64,000 nt of DNA from positions 20,588-84,587 of the forward strand of contig JADMKK010000038.1 in NCBI GenBank assembly GCA_015478895.1, given 5' to 3'. Within the stretch, counting starts at the first letter, position 1. Every line of letters starts with the position of its first letter. This stretch comes from Comamonas sp. GTDB lineage: Bacteria > Pseudomonadota > Gammaproteobacteria > Burkholderiales > Burkholderiaceae_C. Below are positions 1 to 10,519 of this stretch, piece after piece. The notes under the pieces were generated by a model. That model saw nothing but the letters and a program-made list of their open reading frames with translations, did not search any database and was not told where the DNA came from. Position numbers and translations under genes: made by a program.

Positions 1-395
1 GAGCAATCGAAACACGTCTAGGCTTCTTGAAGTTCGCAGCCTTGCACTACATCTCTGCTGTGAAACGCCAAGGCTTGGCACCACTTTGGGCATCCATCGT
101 GCAAGCGCATAAGGCTGCAACCTGCAAGATGCCAACACCCGTGCTCACACGGGTACTGATGGAGGCCGTGCAGTATCAAACACCAAAGAAAGTGGGTGCT
201 TATCGTCCGAAGCCGCGTTTTGCGCACCAAGGCGGTATGAACCCCCCAGTCGTTGTCGTCCACGGAAATTCGGTGGAACATATTACTGATGCCTATAAGC
301 GTTTCTTAGAAGGCCGTATCCGTAAAGAATTTAATCTGGTAGGTACGCCCTTGAGGATTGAGTTCAAAACTTCCCACAATCCCTACGCCGACTGA
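1..395 (+). CDS. der: GTPase Der, C-terminal part (cut by window edge)
   Basis: This is the end of the double-GTPase Der (EngA), which acts in maturation of the 50S ribosomal subunit. The reading frame is open from base 3 and is cut by the window start. What remains is the last part of the second G domain and the C-terminal KH-like domain, recognisable from [22 protein letters not shown] and the terminal G-T-P-L-R-I-E-F stretch. Both GTPase cores lie outside the window. Der followed directly by hfq and hflX is the usual order in Burkholderiales, which supports the call. Confidence 0.95.
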   Translation, partial: AIETRLGFLKFAALHYISAVKRQGLAPLWASIVQAHKAATCKMPTPVLTRVLMEAVQYQTPKKVGAYRPKPRFAHQGGMNPPVVVVHGNSVEHITDAYKRFLEGRIRKEFNLVGTPLRIEFKTSHNPYAD

Positions 396-512
396 GGCGG
401 GAAGCCATCACCATAGCGCTGCAAGTGAGCGATTTCCTCAAGGAAGAAGGGCACTCAATGTGCTGTGGTAAGGTGTCGGTTTACAACAACATTTCCGAAC
501 ACGGAGAATATC

Positions 513-767
513 GTGAGCAATAAAGGCCAACTCCTGCAAGATCCTTTTCTGAACGCACTGCGTCGTGAGCACGTCCCGGTCTCCATTTATTTGGTGAACG
601 GCATCAAGCTGCAAGGTCAGATTGAATCCTTCGACCAATACGTCGTGTTGCTGCGCAATACAGTCACACAAATGGTCTATAAGCACGCTATTTCCACCAT
701 CGTTCCTGGACGTCCGGTGAGCTTTAGCACCGCCGATAACAACGACAACGAGGCTACAGCCGCTTGA
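513..767 (+). CDS. hfq: RNA chaperone Hfq
   Basis: Hfq is the hexameric Sm-like RNA chaperone that helps small RNAs pair with mRNAs. The protein begins (M)[13 protein letters not shown] and carries Sm1 ([20 protein letters not shown]) and the Sm2 signature [10 protein letters not shown], giving 84 residues, about the usual length for betaproteobacteria. I chose the GTG at 513 because ACGGAGA at 501-507 is a good ribosome binding site and the conserved N-terminus starts there. A longer in-frame start at 465 would add residues not seen in the family. The gene lies between der and hflX, the standard hfq-hflX pairing. Confidence 0.97.
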   Translation: MSNKGQLLQDPFLNALRREHVPVSIYLVNGIKLQGQIESFDQYVVLLRNTVTQMVYKHAISTIVPGRPVSFSTADNNDNEATAA

Positions 768-822
768 AACTGTTGATCTATCCCTTCCCTGTGCGTCTGT
801 GCGGGGTGGGGGAGGTAGTGGC

Positions 823-2031
823 ATGAGCATGAACGCCACTTCTTCCCCTGACGCCACCCCGGTTGTGCTGGTAGGCGTTGATTTTGGTTTGCCACACTTC
901 GACAGCGAGCTTGAAGAGTTAGGGCTGCTGGCGCAAACCGCTGGATTAAACCCCGTTGCACGTATTTCCTGCAAGCGCAAAGCGCCCGATGCCGCCTTGT
1001 TTATTGGCAGCGGTAAAGCGGATGAAATTCGCATGCTCGCGCAAATGCACGGAGCGCAAGAAATCCTGTTTGATCAGGCGCTAAGTCCTGCCCAACAGCG
1101 CAATCTTGAGCGCCATCTGGAGATGCCTGTCAATGACCGTACGTTGTTGATTTTAGAAATCTTTGCACAGCGTGCTCGCAGTCACGAAGGCAAGCTCCAG
1201 GTCGAGTTGGCGCGGTTGCAATACGTCAGCACGCGCTTGGTACGTCGCTGGACCCACTTGGAGCGCCAGATGGGCGGTATCGGTGGTCGTGGTGGTCCTG
1301 GCGAAAAGCAGATTGAGCTGGATCGACGCATGATTGCCGAGGCCATCAAGCGCACTAAAGACAAGCTGCAAAAAGTCAAGAAGCAACGCCAAACCCAACG
1401 CCGTCAGCGCGAGCGCCGTGATGTTTTCAACATTTCGTTGGTAGGCTATACCAATGCCGGTAAATCTACGTTGTTCAATGCTTTGGTCAAAGCGCGTGCC
1501 TATGCTGCGGATCAGTTATTTGCTACGTTAGATACCACCACTCGGCAACTGTATTTGAGTGAAGCCAGTTTGTCGGTTTCGCTTTCCGATACGGTGGGTT
1601 TCATTCGAGATTTGCCGCACGGATTGGTGGCAGCCTTCCAAGCCACACTGCAAGAAGCCGTAGATGCAGATTTACTGCTGCACGTAGTGGATGCATCCAA
1701 TGAAACCTTTCCCGAGCAGATGGATCAAGTACGCAAGGTACTAGGTGAAATCGATGCGCTCGGCATTGCCCAAGTCTTGGTATTCAATAAATTGGATGCT
1801 TTGTCTGCAGAGCGAATGCCTGCTGTGTTGCAAGATACGTATGACGTGGATGGCGTTGCTGTACCGCGTGTATTTGTTAGTGCTCGCACGGGTGCCGGTT
1901 TGCCTGAGTTACGGCAATTGCTTGCAGATGCTGCGTTGGCCTCACGCCAAAACCCCGCTGGTGGGGACTTGGACTTTGAGGGCGATATATACCAGCTTGA
2001 GCAAGCGCCACCTGAAAAACGGGACGATTGA
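823..2031 (+). CDS. hflX: Ribosome-associated GTPase HflX
   Basis: HflX is a GTPase that binds the 50S subunit and rescues or splits stalled and heat-damaged ribosomes. The protein has the N-terminal HflX domain with its glycine-rich GGIGGRGGPGEKQIELDRR segment, a basic coiled linker (KKQRQTQRRQRERR), and the G domain with Walker A GYTNAGKS near residue 208, then DTVGF and NKLD motifs. I chose ATG 823 because GGAGG at 811-815 sits seven bases upstream; an upstream GTG at 799 is in frame but begins before this ribosome binding site. It follows hfq by 55 bases and is probably co-transcribed with hflK and hflC. Confidence 0.95.
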   Translation: MSMNATSSPDATPVVLVGVDFGLPHFDSELEELGLLAQTAGLNPVARISCKRKAPDAALFIGSGKADEIRMLAQMHGAQEILFDQALSPAQQRNLERHLEMPVNDRTLLILEIFAQRARSHEGKLQVELARLQYVSTRLVRRWTHLERQMGGIGGRGGPGEKQIELDRRMIAEAIKRTKDKLQKVKKQRQTQRRQRERRDVFNISLVGYTNAGKSTLFNALVKARAYAADQLFATLDTTTRQLYLSEASLSVSLSDTVGFIRDLPHGLVAAFQATLQEAVDADLLLHVVDASNETFPEQMDQVRKVLGEIDALGIAQVLVFNKLDALSAERMPAVLQDTYDVDGVAVPRVFVSARTGAGLPELRQLLADAALASRQNPAGGDLDFEGDIYQLEQAPPEKRDD

Positions 2032-2102
2032 GCAGAAGTTGCCCAACCCAATTGGGCACAATGCACGATGGTTCATTGCTATTTCAATTTGAGACTTTTC
2101 GC

Positions 2103-3461
2103 ATGAATTTCCTGAATCGCGCCCCACGCTGGGCAGTGTTGCCAGAACGCTTGCGGGGAATGTTCAATCTGAATGATCCCCGCTGGGGCCGTGGTGAGGA
2201 CAAAAATGCAGGGGAGGGCGAGCAGCGCCCGGATTCTGATCGTCCTGTGCCGCCGCCTTCTTCTAATCAACCCTCTCGTGGGCAAAATAACCAGTCCGGG
2301 CAACCTCCAGACCTGGATGAGTTATGGCGCGATCTCAATCGCAAGCTTTCAGGGTTGTTTGGTGGCAAGCCACCACAAGGTCCCCCTCGCGGTAACGGAG
2401 GGCCGCCACCCAGTATGAAAGGCACCGGAATTGGTGTTGGTGTCATCGCTGGTATTGCGGTACTGATTTGGCTGGGGACAGGCTTTTTTATCGTACAAGA
2501 AGGTCAGCAAGCAGTTATCACGCAATTTGGCAAATACCACTCAACGGTTGGCGCTGGCTTTAACTGGCGTTTGCCTTCGCCTGTGCAAAATCACGAGCTG
2601 GTTTACGTTTCGCAAATTCGTTCTGTGGACGTAGGCCGTGACAACGTCATCAAGAGCACTGGTTTGCGTGAGTCGGCCATGTTGACCGAAGACGAGAACA
2701 TCGTTGAGATCAAATTTGCCGTGCAATACCGTCTGAGTGACGCGCGTGCTTGGCTGTTCGAAAGCAAAAGCCCAGATCTCGCAGTCGTGCAAGCAGCAGA
2801 AACTGCTGTACGTGAAGTCGTCGGCAAGATGCGCATGGACACCGCACTGGCCGAAGAGCGTGACCAGATTGCTCCGCGTGTGCGCGATCTGATGCAGTCC
2901 ATCTTGGATCGTTACAAAGTTGGTGTTGAGGTGGTTGGCATCAATATGCAGCAAGGCGGTGTGCGCCCGCCAGAGCAAGTGCAGGCGGCATTTGACGACG
3001 TGCTTAAAGCAGGGCAAGAACGTGAGCGCGCAAAGAATGAAGCGCAAGCGTATGCCAATGACGTAGTGCCACGCGCCACAGGTGCTGCTGCTCGTTTGGC
3101 TGAGGAGGCGCAAGGTTATCGCGAACGGATTGCAGCGCAGGCTGAAGGTGATGCGCAGCGTTTTAGTGCCTTGCTGGTGGAATACAAAAAGGCTCCCCAA
3201 GTGACACGAGACCGTTTGCATACTGAAGCTATGCAAGAGGTCTACAGCAACGTGACCAAGGTGCTGGTGGATACGCGTCAAGGCTCGAACTTGCTGTATT
3301 TGCCACTGGATAAAATCATGCAAAGTGCAGGCGCAACTCAGCAAGCTGCACAAGATGCAGTATCCCGTGCGCAATCGCAAAACGGTGCGAACGTTGTCCC
3401 TGCTACCCCCGATACTCGTGTGCGTGATGCAAATCGCTCGCGAGATCGTGATTCCCGCTGA
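2103..3461 (+). CDS. hflK: FtsH protease modulator HflK
   Basis: HflK is the membrane-anchored band-7/SPFH protein that, with HflC, forms a large cage around the FtsH protease and modulates its activity. The sequence shows a Pro/Gly-rich cytoplasmic N-terminus, one transmembrane segment (GVGVIAGIAVLIWLGTGFFI), then the periplasmic SPFH domain (VQEGQQAVITQFGKY onward) and an Ala/Glu/Arg-rich helical region. The start is uncertain: ATG 2103 (MNFLNRAPRW) is plausible, while an in-frame TTG/ATG region at 2028 overlaps hflX and ATG 2160 (MFNLNDPRWGRG) is also possible. The stop codon overlaps the AGGAG of hflC. Confidence 0.93.
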   Translation: MNFLNRAPRWAVLPERLRGMFNLNDPRWGRGEDKNAGEGEQRPDSDRPVPPPSSNQPSRGQNNQSGQPPDLDELWRDLNRKLSGLFGGKPPQGPPRGNGGPPPSMKGTGIGVGVIAGIAVLIWLGTGFFIVQEGQQAVITQFGKYHSTVGAGFNWRLPSPVQNHELVYVSQIRSVDVGRDNVIKSTGLRESAMLTEDENIVEIKFAVQYRLSDARAWLFESKSPDLAVVQAAETAVREVVGKMRMDTALAEERDQIAPRVRDLMQSILDRYKVGVEVVGINMQQGGVRPPEQVQAAFDDVLKAGQERERAKNEAQAYANDVVPRATGAAARLAEEAQGYRERIAAQAEGDAQRFSALLVEYKKAPQVTRDRLHTEAMQEVYSNVTKVLVDTRQGSNLLYLPLDKIMQSAGATQQAAQDAVSRAQSQNGANVVPATPDTRVRDANRSRDRDSR

Positions 3462-3472
3462 GGAGATCTGTT

Positions 3473-4363
3473 GTGAACAGAGTTGGATTTATTGCCTCTA
3501 GCCTGCTGGTTGTGCTGGCCCTGTTGAGCTCGATGCTCTTCGTGGTGGATCAGCGCCAGTTTGGCGTGGTCTATGCCTTGGGTCAAATCAAGAGTGTCAT
3601 CACTGAGCCCGGCTTGAATTTCAAGTTGCCCCCGCCATTTCAAAACGTGCGCTATATCGATAAGCGCCTGTTAACGTTGGACAGTACAGATACCGAGCCC
3701 ATGCTGACTGCGGAAAAGCAGCGCGTAGTGATTGACTGGTATGTGCGCTGGCGCATTACGAATCCCTCGGAATACATTCGTAACGTGGGTCTGGATGAGA
3801 ATGCCGGTGCCATGCAACTCAATCGTGTGGTACGCAACGCTTTTCAAGAAGAAGTCAATAAGCGTACGGTTCGTGAATTACTTTCGACCAAGCGCGAGAC
3901 GTTGATGGCCGACGTAAAAGAGGAAGTCTTAAAGGCAGTCTCTGGCGGTAAGGCTTGGGGCATGGATGTGGTAGACGTGCGTATTACACGTGTCGATTAC
4001 GCAGAAACCATCACGGAATCTGTGTATCGCCGCATGGAAGCAGAACGCAAGCGTGTGGCCAATGAGCTGCGTTCGACCGGTGCTGCTGAAGGCGAAAAGA
4101 TTCGTGCGGAAGCTGATCGCCAGCGCGAAATCACGATTGCCAATGCTTACCGCGATGCGCAAATCATCAAAGGTGAGGGCGACGCCCAAGCTGCTCGCAT
4201 CTATGCGGAATCTTTTGGGCAAGATGCCCAATTCGCTAAGTTCTATCGCAGTCTGGAAGCTTACAAAGCTAGCTTTGCAAGTAAAAATGATGTGATGCTG
4301 GTGGATCCTGCAAGTTCTGACTTCTTCAAGACCTATCGTAGTAGCGGAAGCGGCAGCAACTAA
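3473..4363 (+). CDS. hflC: FtsH protease modulator HflC
   Basis: HflC is the partner SPFH protein of HflK in the periplasmic complex that controls FtsH. An N-terminal membrane anchor (FIASSLLVVLALLSSMLFVV) is followed by VDQRQFGVVYALGQ and the family motif ...EPGLNFKLPPPFQNV. A long charged helical segment (RMEAERKRVANELRSTGAAEGEKIRAEADRQ) is typical of HflC. The start is GTG 3473, seven bases after AGGAG at 3461-3465. The length of 296 residues matches the family. It closes the hflX-hflK-hflC run. Confidence 0.95.
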   Translation: MNRVGFIASSLLVVLALLSSMLFVVDQRQFGVVYALGQIKSVITEPGLNFKLPPPFQNVRYIDKRLLTLDSTDTEPMLTAEKQRVVIDWYVRWRITNPSEYIRNVGLDENAGAMQLNRVVRNAFQEEVNKRTVRELLSTKRETLMADVKEEVLKAVSGGKAWGMDVVDVRITRVDYAETITESVYRRMEAERKRVANELRSTGAAEGEKIRAEADRQREITIANAYRDAQIIKGEGDAQAARIYAESFGQDAQFAKFYRSLEAYKASFASKNDVMLVDPASSDFFKTYRSSGSGSN

Positions 4364-4692
4364 CAGCCCTTCGCTGTTCAGCGAAAGCCCTCAAGGCCAA
4401 TCCAGGTTCCGATGGAAACGCAAGTTTCTAGACGGCCTGCGTTGGCCTTTGTTCTTTGTGGAGCGCTTGTTTGCTTTTGATTTCCCCGTGTCATTGGTGA
4501 GCGGTTATGCACTGTGCTTATGGCCTTGTGCGCCGGTCAGACGCGCTGCGTGGACGTATCCTGTATCGCAGTCAGTCCAGACCTGCTGTGGTCGCAGAAA
4601 TAACGTGTACCAAGTCTAGGCCTTAAGGCTTTGTGCGGTCTATTGCACGATAGCCGATAGAATTGCGTTTTTAACAGCCTCCCCTTTTTTCC
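4364..4692 (+). other. Intergenic region hflC-hisZ, no gene seen
   Basis: No convincing coding frame is visible here. Many relatives carry a short DUF2065 gene between hflC and hisZ; I do not see one. The region contains an inverted repeat with arms AAGGCCAA (4393-4400) and TTGGCCTT (4441-4448), followed by a T-rich stretch, which could act as a weak terminator for hflC. It also has a short palindrome GCCTTAAGGC (4620-4629) close to the hisZ start. I could not identify a convincing promoter. Confidence 0.5.
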
Positions 4693-5841
4693 ATGTCCGC
4701 TTGGGTCCTGCCGGATCACATTGCCGATGTTTTGCCTTCCGAGGCACGACACATCGAAGAACTGCGTCGAGGTTTGCTCGATACGGCACGCAGCTATGGG
4801 TATGAATTGGTCATGCCCCCTCTCTTGGAGTATTTGGATTCTTTGCTTACCGGCACGGGTGAAGCACTGAATCTACAGACTTTCAAACTGGTAGATCAAA
4901 TCTCAGGTCGCTCCATTGGTTTGCGTGCTGATACGACGCAGCAGGTAGCGCGCATTGACGCGCACCTGCTTAATCGTCAGGGCGTCACGCGCCTGTGCTA
5001 TTGCGGTCCTGTGTTGCATGCAACGCCGGATCGCCCTCGGGCCACGCGGGAACCTTTGCAGTTCGGTGCCGAGATTTACGGGCACGCAGGGCTTGAAGCG
5101 GATGTGGAGGCGCTCAGCCTTGCTTTGGCGTGCGTTGAAGGTGCGGGGGTGATCAATCTCACGGTTGATCTGGCTGACGTTCGCATTGTTCGCAGCCTGC
5201 TGGCTGGGGTCATGGTGGATGCCAGTGTGCTTCAAAAAGTGCATGCAGCGCTGGCGACCAAAGATGCAACCGAACTCGCTGACATCACCAAGAATTTTCC
5301 GCAGGCTTCGCGCGAAGGCTTGAGGGCGTTGCTGCAACTGTACGGTGATGTCACCGTGCTGGACGAAGCCGAAAAGGCTTTGGCACGCACGCCGGGTGCG
5401 CAGCACGTGCTGCAGAACTTGAAATGGTTTGCAGCACAGTTTTCACAGGCGAACGTCACGTTCGATCTGGCGGATCTGCGCGGCTACTCTTATTACAGCG
5501 GCACACGCTTTGCCGTTTACGCCCCGGGCGCTAGTGATGCACTGGTGCGCGGTGGCCGTTACGACGAAGTGGGTGCTGTTTTTGGACGCAATCGCCCTGC
5601 GGCGGGCTTTTCACTGGACATCAAGCAGTTGGTGTCTGTGGTGCCAACGCGTCCGCTGCGAGCGGCCATCCGCGCTCCCTGGGGCAATGATGCACAGCTG
5701 AGTTTTGCTATTGCGCAGTTGCGCAGCCAAGGTGAAACCGTCGTCTGTGTATTGCCCGGGCATGAGAGCGAGGTGGACGAATTCCACTGCGACCGAGAAC
5801 TGGCGCAATGCGCCGGTCAATGGGTCGTTCAAGCCGTTTAA
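4693..5841 (+). CDS. hisZ: ATP phosphoribosyltransferase regulatory subunit HisZ
   Basis: HisZ is a catalytically dead paralogue of histidyl-tRNA synthetase that pairs with short-form HisG to make the first enzyme of histidine biosynthesis. The 382-residue protein has the class-II synthetase fold motifs ([36 protein letters not shown], then [13 protein letters not shown] and RGGRYDEVG), but lacks the C-terminal anticodon-binding domain of a true HisRS, and the length fits HisZ. It lies immediately before purA, as in many Burkholderiales. The matching hisG is not in this window. Confidence 0.93.
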   Translation: MSAWVLPDHIADVLPSEARHIEELRRGLLDTARSYGYELVMPPLLEYLDSLLTGTGEALNLQTFKLVDQISGRSIGLRADTTQQVARIDAHLLNRQGVTRLCYCGPVLHATPDRPRATREPLQFGAEIYGHAGLEADVEALSLALACVEGAGVINLTVDLADVRIVRSLLAGVMVDASVLQKVHAALATKDATELADITKNFPQASREGLRALLQLYGDVTVLDEAEKALARTPGAQHVLQNLKWFAAQFSQANVTFDLADLRGYSYYSGTRFAVYAPGASDALVRGGRYDEVGAVFGRNRPAAGFSLDIKQLVSVVPTRPLRAAIRAPWGNDAQLSFAIAQLRSQGETVVCVLPGHESEVDEFHCDRELAQCAGQWVVQAV

Positions 5842-7248
<1,407 letters not shown>

Positions 7249-7302
7249 GTGGCGTTGCCTCTATAAACACGCTCCTTCGCAAAATTACACAGGAATACGA
7301 AC

Positions 7303-7827
7303 ATGTTGACTGAAGACGGCAAGCACTTGTACGTGAGCTACGATGAATATCACGGCCTGATCGAAAAGCTGGCTTTGAAGATTCACCAGTCCGGCTGGGA
7401 ATTTGACACCATCTTGTGCTTGGCCCGTGGTGGCTTGCGCCCCGGTGATATCTTGAGCCGCATTTTTGACAAGCCTTTGGCCATCATGTCCACGAGCTCT
7501 TACCGTGCGGAAGCCGGCAAGGTGCAAGGTCATCTGGACATCGGTCGTTTCATCGCTACGCCCAAGGGTGAAATCGCTGGCCGCGTGCTGCTGGTCGATG
7601 ATCTGGCCGACACTGGTGTGACGTTGAACGCCGTGGTCAAGCGCTTGAAGGAAAACTACGAGCCCATTACGGAGTTGCGTACTGCGGTGATCTGGACCAA
7701 GGGCGTCTCTTCGTTCAAATCGGATTACTCCGTTGAAGACCTGCCTACGAATCCTTGGATTCACCAACCTTTCGAAGGCTACGACAACCTGTCGCCCGTA
7801 AAGTTGATGGAGAAGTGGAAGCTGTAA
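7303..7827 (+). CDS. Phosphoribosyltransferase (purine-type PRTase family)
   Basis: This is a type-I phosphoribosyltransferase. The PRPP-binding loop VLLVDDLADTGVT lies at residues 95-107, preceded by the ARGGLRPG turn (41-48). At 174 residues it resembles xanthine/hypoxanthine-guanine PRTases, and its place directly after purA suggests purine salvage. The exact base used cannot be read from the sequence. A strong terminator follows 18 bases after the stop, so it closes the hisZ-purA unit. Confidence 0.85.
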   Translation: MLTEDGKHLYVSYDEYHGLIEKLALKIHQSGWEFDTILCLARGGLRPGDILSRIFDKPLAIMSTSSYRAEAGKVQGHLDIGRFIATPKGEIAGRVLLVDDLADTGVTLNAVVKRLKENYEPITELRTAVIWTKGVSSFKSDYSVEDLPTNPWIHQPFEGYDNLSPVKLMEKWKL

Positions 7828-7845
7828 TTGCAGCTATACCTCTGT

Positions 7846-7877
7846 AAAAAGGAGTCACTTGCGGACTCCTTTTTTTA
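7846..7877 (+). terminator. Rho-independent terminator after the phosphoribosyltransferase
   Basis: An 11-bp stem AAAAAGGAGTC (7846-7856) / GACTCCTTTTT (7864-7874) with a 7-base loop runs straight into a T tract. It ends the hisZ-purA-PRTase unit. Confidence 0.9.
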
Positions 7878-8148
7878 TGCGTATTAATCAAAAATAAGAG
7901 CAGCAAGCCGTTGTCAAGCAAAGATATCAGCAATGAAGCATTGCAAAGTTGAGTGTTTGTAAGGGCAAGGTGCTCCTCATTTTGATAGCTTGCAGCGCAA
8001 AGGTTTTGTTTGCCGCAGCATTTTGGATCTTGATTCCGATAGCACGGTGGATTAATGCGCGGATCTGCACCAACTTTTTCCCATGCACCCCATGCTTGAG
8101 CCTGCGATGAGGTAGTAATTGCAGCACGGCCACGTGCTGTTAAGTAAA
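7878..8148 (+). other. Intergenic region upstream of the glnA control sites
   Basis: I see no gene here. The stretch contains an imperfect palindrome with arms CAGCACG (8122-8128) and CGTGCTG (8133-8139), whose half-sites resemble NtrC half-sites but with a spacing of six rather than seven bases. A TTTTGATAGCTTGCAG segment around 7980-7996 looks like a decayed end of the dispersed repeat described elsewhere, but is too weak to call. Confidence 0.4.
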
Positions 8149-8236
8149 TGCATCAAAGTGGTGCGTGCTTACGAACTAAAATGGTGCCTTTAAAGCTGCC
8201 TCGCAGGAGGTGACTTGATGTGCACCAAAATGGTGA
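8149..8236 (+). promoter_or_regulatory. NtrC-type enhancer sites upstream of glnA (three)
   Basis: Three sites match the enterobacterial NtrC pattern GCAC-N7-GTGC in whole or in part: TGCATCAAAGTGGTGC (8149-8164), CGAACTAAAATGGTGC (8172-8187) and TGCACCAAAATGGTGA (8221-8236). The last is very close to the classic E. coli glnA enhancer. They lie roughly 75-160 bases upstream of the sigma-54 core, a normal enhancer distance. NtrC is encoded downstream (11648-13213), so the operon is probably autoregulated. Confidence 0.8.
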
Positions 8237-8310
8237 GTCATTTCATGGCCATGAAGCGGGTGCTTCATGAGCTTATGCTTACTTAAGTATGAAGCAAGGT
8301 GGTTGCCGAG

Positions 8311-8327
8311 CTGGCACGCAAACTGCT
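8311..8327 (+). promoter_or_regulatory. Sigma-54 promoter of glnA
   Basis: CTGGCACGCAAACTGCT has the -24 GG and -12 GC exactly ten bases apart and matches TGGCACG-N4-TTGCW at all but one position. The predicted start of transcription is about 8337, some 36 bases before the glnA ATG. Confidence 0.85.
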
Positions 8328-8373
8328 TTGCTAAACGCGTACTTTCTATGAAGCGCTTTTCCAGGAGAACCTG

Positions 8374-9789
8374 ATGGCTAAGACCGTTGCAGATGTGATG
8401 AACCTAGTGAAGGAGAACGAGGTCAAGTTTATTGACTTCCGCTTCACTGATACCCGTGGCAAAGAGCAGCACGTGACCGTGCCTTTGTCGCACTTCGATG
8501 AGGACAAGTTCGCATCGGGCCATGCATTTGACGGTTCATCCGTGGCTGGCTGGAAGGGTATCGAGGCATCGGACATGCTGCTGATGCCTGATCCCAACAC
8601 TGCCAACATCGACCCCTTCTTTGAAGAAACCACACTGATTTTGCAGTGCGATGTGATCGAGCCCGGTGATGGCAAAGCCTATGAGCGCGATCCACGTTCG
8701 GTGGCAAAGCGTGCAGAAGCCTACTTGAAGGCTTCCGGCTTGGGCGATACCGCATACTTCGGTCCAGAGCCAGAATTTTTCATCTTTGACGGCGTGCGCT
8801 GGGGCACTGAGCCCCACAATCCGCACTTCGAAATCGAAGAGTACGAAGCACCCTGGAACACCGGTACCAAGTTTGAAGGCGGTAACCGTGGCCACCGTCC
8901 ACGTGTCAAGGGCGGCTACTTCCCCGTGCCTCCTGTCGACAGCACGCAAGACATGCGTGCTGAGATGTCCTTGATTCTCGAATCGCTGGGCATTCCGGTG
9001 GAAGTGTTCCACCACGAAGTGGCTGGCGCTGGCCAAAACGAAATCGGTACACGCTTTTCTACCTTAGTAGAGCGCGCCGACTGGACACAGCTGCAAAAGT
9101 ACGTGATCTGGAACGTAGCGAACACTTATGGCAAGACTGCCACTTTCATGCCCAAGCCATACGCTGGCGACAACGGCTCGGGCATGCACGTGCACCAGTC
9201 GGTGTGGAAAGACGGCAAGAACCTGTTCGCAGGCGACGGCTACGCCGGTCTGTCTGAGTTCGCGCTGTACTACATCGGCGGCATCATCAAGCATGCACGC
9301 GCGCTGAACGCTATCACTAACCCCGGTACCAACTCATACAAGCGTCTGGTGCCCGGCTTTGAAGCGCCCGTAAAGCTGGCTTACTCGGCCAAAAACCGCT
9401 CGGCTTCGATCCGTATTCCTTACGTGAGCAATCCCAAGGGCCGCCGCGTGGAAGCACGTTTCCCCGATCCACTGATGAACCCCTACTTGGGCTTTGCTGC
9501 CTTGTTGATGGCTGGTTTGGATGGCGTGGAAAACAAAATCCATCCGGGCGAAGCTGCCACCAAGGATCTGTACCACCTGCCTCCAGAAGAAGACAAGTTG
9601 GTACCTACGGTCTGCCACAGCTTGGATCAAGCCCTGGAAGCTCTGGATGCTGACCGTGCTTTCCTGACCAAGGGCGGCGTATTCAGCGACAGCATGATCG
9701 ACGCTTACATTGAATTGAAGATGGGCGAGGTAACACGTTATCGCCAGGCAGTACACCCTGTCGAATTCGACATGTACTACTCGTTGTAA
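8374..9789 (+). CDS. glnA: Glutamine synthetase, type I (GS-I beta)
   Basis: GlnA makes glutamine from glutamate, ammonia and ATP in the cytoplasm and is the main entry of nitrogen under limitation. The protein is 471 residues, the usual GS-I size. It shows the beta-grasp start ([19 protein letters not shown]), the metal and ATP-binding [10 protein letters not shown] segment, [11 protein letters not shown], and the adenylylation site D-L-Y-H-L-P-P-E-E with Tyr400, which marks the GlnE-regulated beta subtype. The ATG at 8374 follows CCAGGAG with good spacing. It is driven by the sigma-54 promoter and NtrC sites just upstream. Confidence 0.98.
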   Translation: MAKTVADVMNLVKENEVKFIDFRFTDTRGKEQHVTVPLSHFDEDKFASGHAFDGSSVAGWKGIEASDMLLMPDPNTANIDPFFEETTLILQCDVIEPGDGKAYERDPRSVAKRAEAYLKASGLGDTAYFGPEPEFFIFDGVRWGTEPHNPHFEIEEYEAPWNTGTKFEGGNRGHRPRVKGGYFPVPPVDSTQDMRAEMSLILESLGIPVEVFHHEVAGAGQNEIGTRFSTLVERADWTQLQKYVIWNVANTYGKTATFMPKPYAGDNGSGMHVHQSVWKDGKNLFAGDGYAGLSEFALYYIGGIIKHARALNAITNPGTNSYKRLVPGFEAPVKLAYSAKNRSASIRIPYVSNPKGRRVEARFPDPLMNPYLGFAALLMAGLDGVENKIHPGEAATKDLYHLPPEEDKLVPTVCHSLDQALEALDADRAFLTKGGVFSDSMIDAYIELKMGEVTRYRQAVHPVEFDMYYSL

Positions 9790-9798
9790 TGGCAATGA

Positions 9799-9868
9799 CC
9801 GAGGCTGCCCGGCGCTGCCTCGGTATTGTTTTTACAAAGTCAAAGGCAGCCAGTAGGCTGCCTTTTTT
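9799..9868 (+). terminator. Tandem terminators after glnA
   Basis: Two hairpins follow the glnA stop. CCGAGGC (9799-9805) pairs with GCCTCGG (9817-9823) before a short T run. Then AAAGGCAGCC (9842-9851) pairs with GGCTGCCTTT (9856-9865) and leads into TTTTTT. The second is a strong intrinsic terminator. Readthrough would be needed for glnA to be co-transcribed with ntrBC. Confidence 0.85.
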
Positions 9869-9993
9869 GCAGGGCGTGTTTTCCAAGCGTGGCTGCTATC
9901 AAGGACAGCAAGAAATTCGCATTGCACAATAGCGCAGTGCACTGAAATGCTGTGAGCTTCTCAGTGGTCCCCGTCTTGTAAGGAAACACCAGC

Positions 9994-10506
9994 ATGAGGC
10001 AAAAGATTTTGGCAGCGGTATGTGCAAGTGCTTGGCTGGTTGGTCAGCCGTGGGCCTTCGCGCAAGAACGTATCTACCGCTGTGGCAATGAATACACCAA
10101 CAATCAGGCGCTTGCCAAGCAGCGCAATTGCCAGGTGATTGAGGGTGGTCATGTGACGGTCATACACAGCCAGTCCCCAGGTTTAACGGGGGGCAATACT
10201 GCTTCTGCTTCCAAGTCCGCACAGACTCCCAGCCCTAACCGGACAGTCAAGGTGGAAGCGGGCCAACAAAAGGCGCGTGACAGTGATGCGCGTTCCATCT
10301 TGCAAGCTGAGTTAACCAAAGCACAAGAAAGGCTGGGGGCCTTGCGGCTGGAATTTAATGAGGGCAACCCCACCAAGACGGCCTTGGAGTTGCGCAACCC
10401 TCAAGTTTTTAATGAGCGCTTAGAACAATTAAAAGCCAGCATTACTCGGCAAGAAAGTGATGTAGCTGGTATTGAGCGTGAATTAGAGCGCCACCGTGGT
10501 GGCTGA
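9994..10506 (+). CDS. Exported protein of unknown function (DUF4124-like N-terminus)
   Basis: The 170-residue protein starts with a cleavable signal peptide (MRQKILAAVCASAWLVGQPWAFAQ). The mature start ERIYRCGNEYTNN resembles the short beta module of DUF4124 proteins (YRC-D-G-x-x-TYT). The C-terminal half is a charged helical coiled coil (AELTKAQERLGALRLEFNEG; RLEQLKASITRQESDVAGIERELERHRGG). AAGGA lies upstream of the ATG. It sits between glnA and ntrB and is separated from ntrB by only 13 bases, so it is probably co-transcribed with ntrBC. Its role is unknown; a periplasmic location is inferred. Confidence 0.75.
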   Translation: MRQKILAAVCASAWLVGQPWAFAQERIYRCGNEYTNNQALAKQRNCQVIEGGHVTVIHSQSPGLTGGNTASASKSAQTPSPNRTVKVEAGQQKARDSDARSILQAELTKAQERLGALRLEFNEGNPTKTALELRNPQVFNERLEQLKASITRQESDVAGIERELERHRGG

Positions 10507-10519
10507 TTGACAAGAACTG

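Noticed and set aside
2541..3380. Open frame of 279 codons on the minus strand opposite hflK
   Set aside because: Low-complexity Cys/His/Leu-rich shadow of a confirmed gene.
4693..5841. Annotation as histidyl-tRNA synthetase
   Set aside because: The anticodon-binding domain is missing and the length and context fit HisZ.
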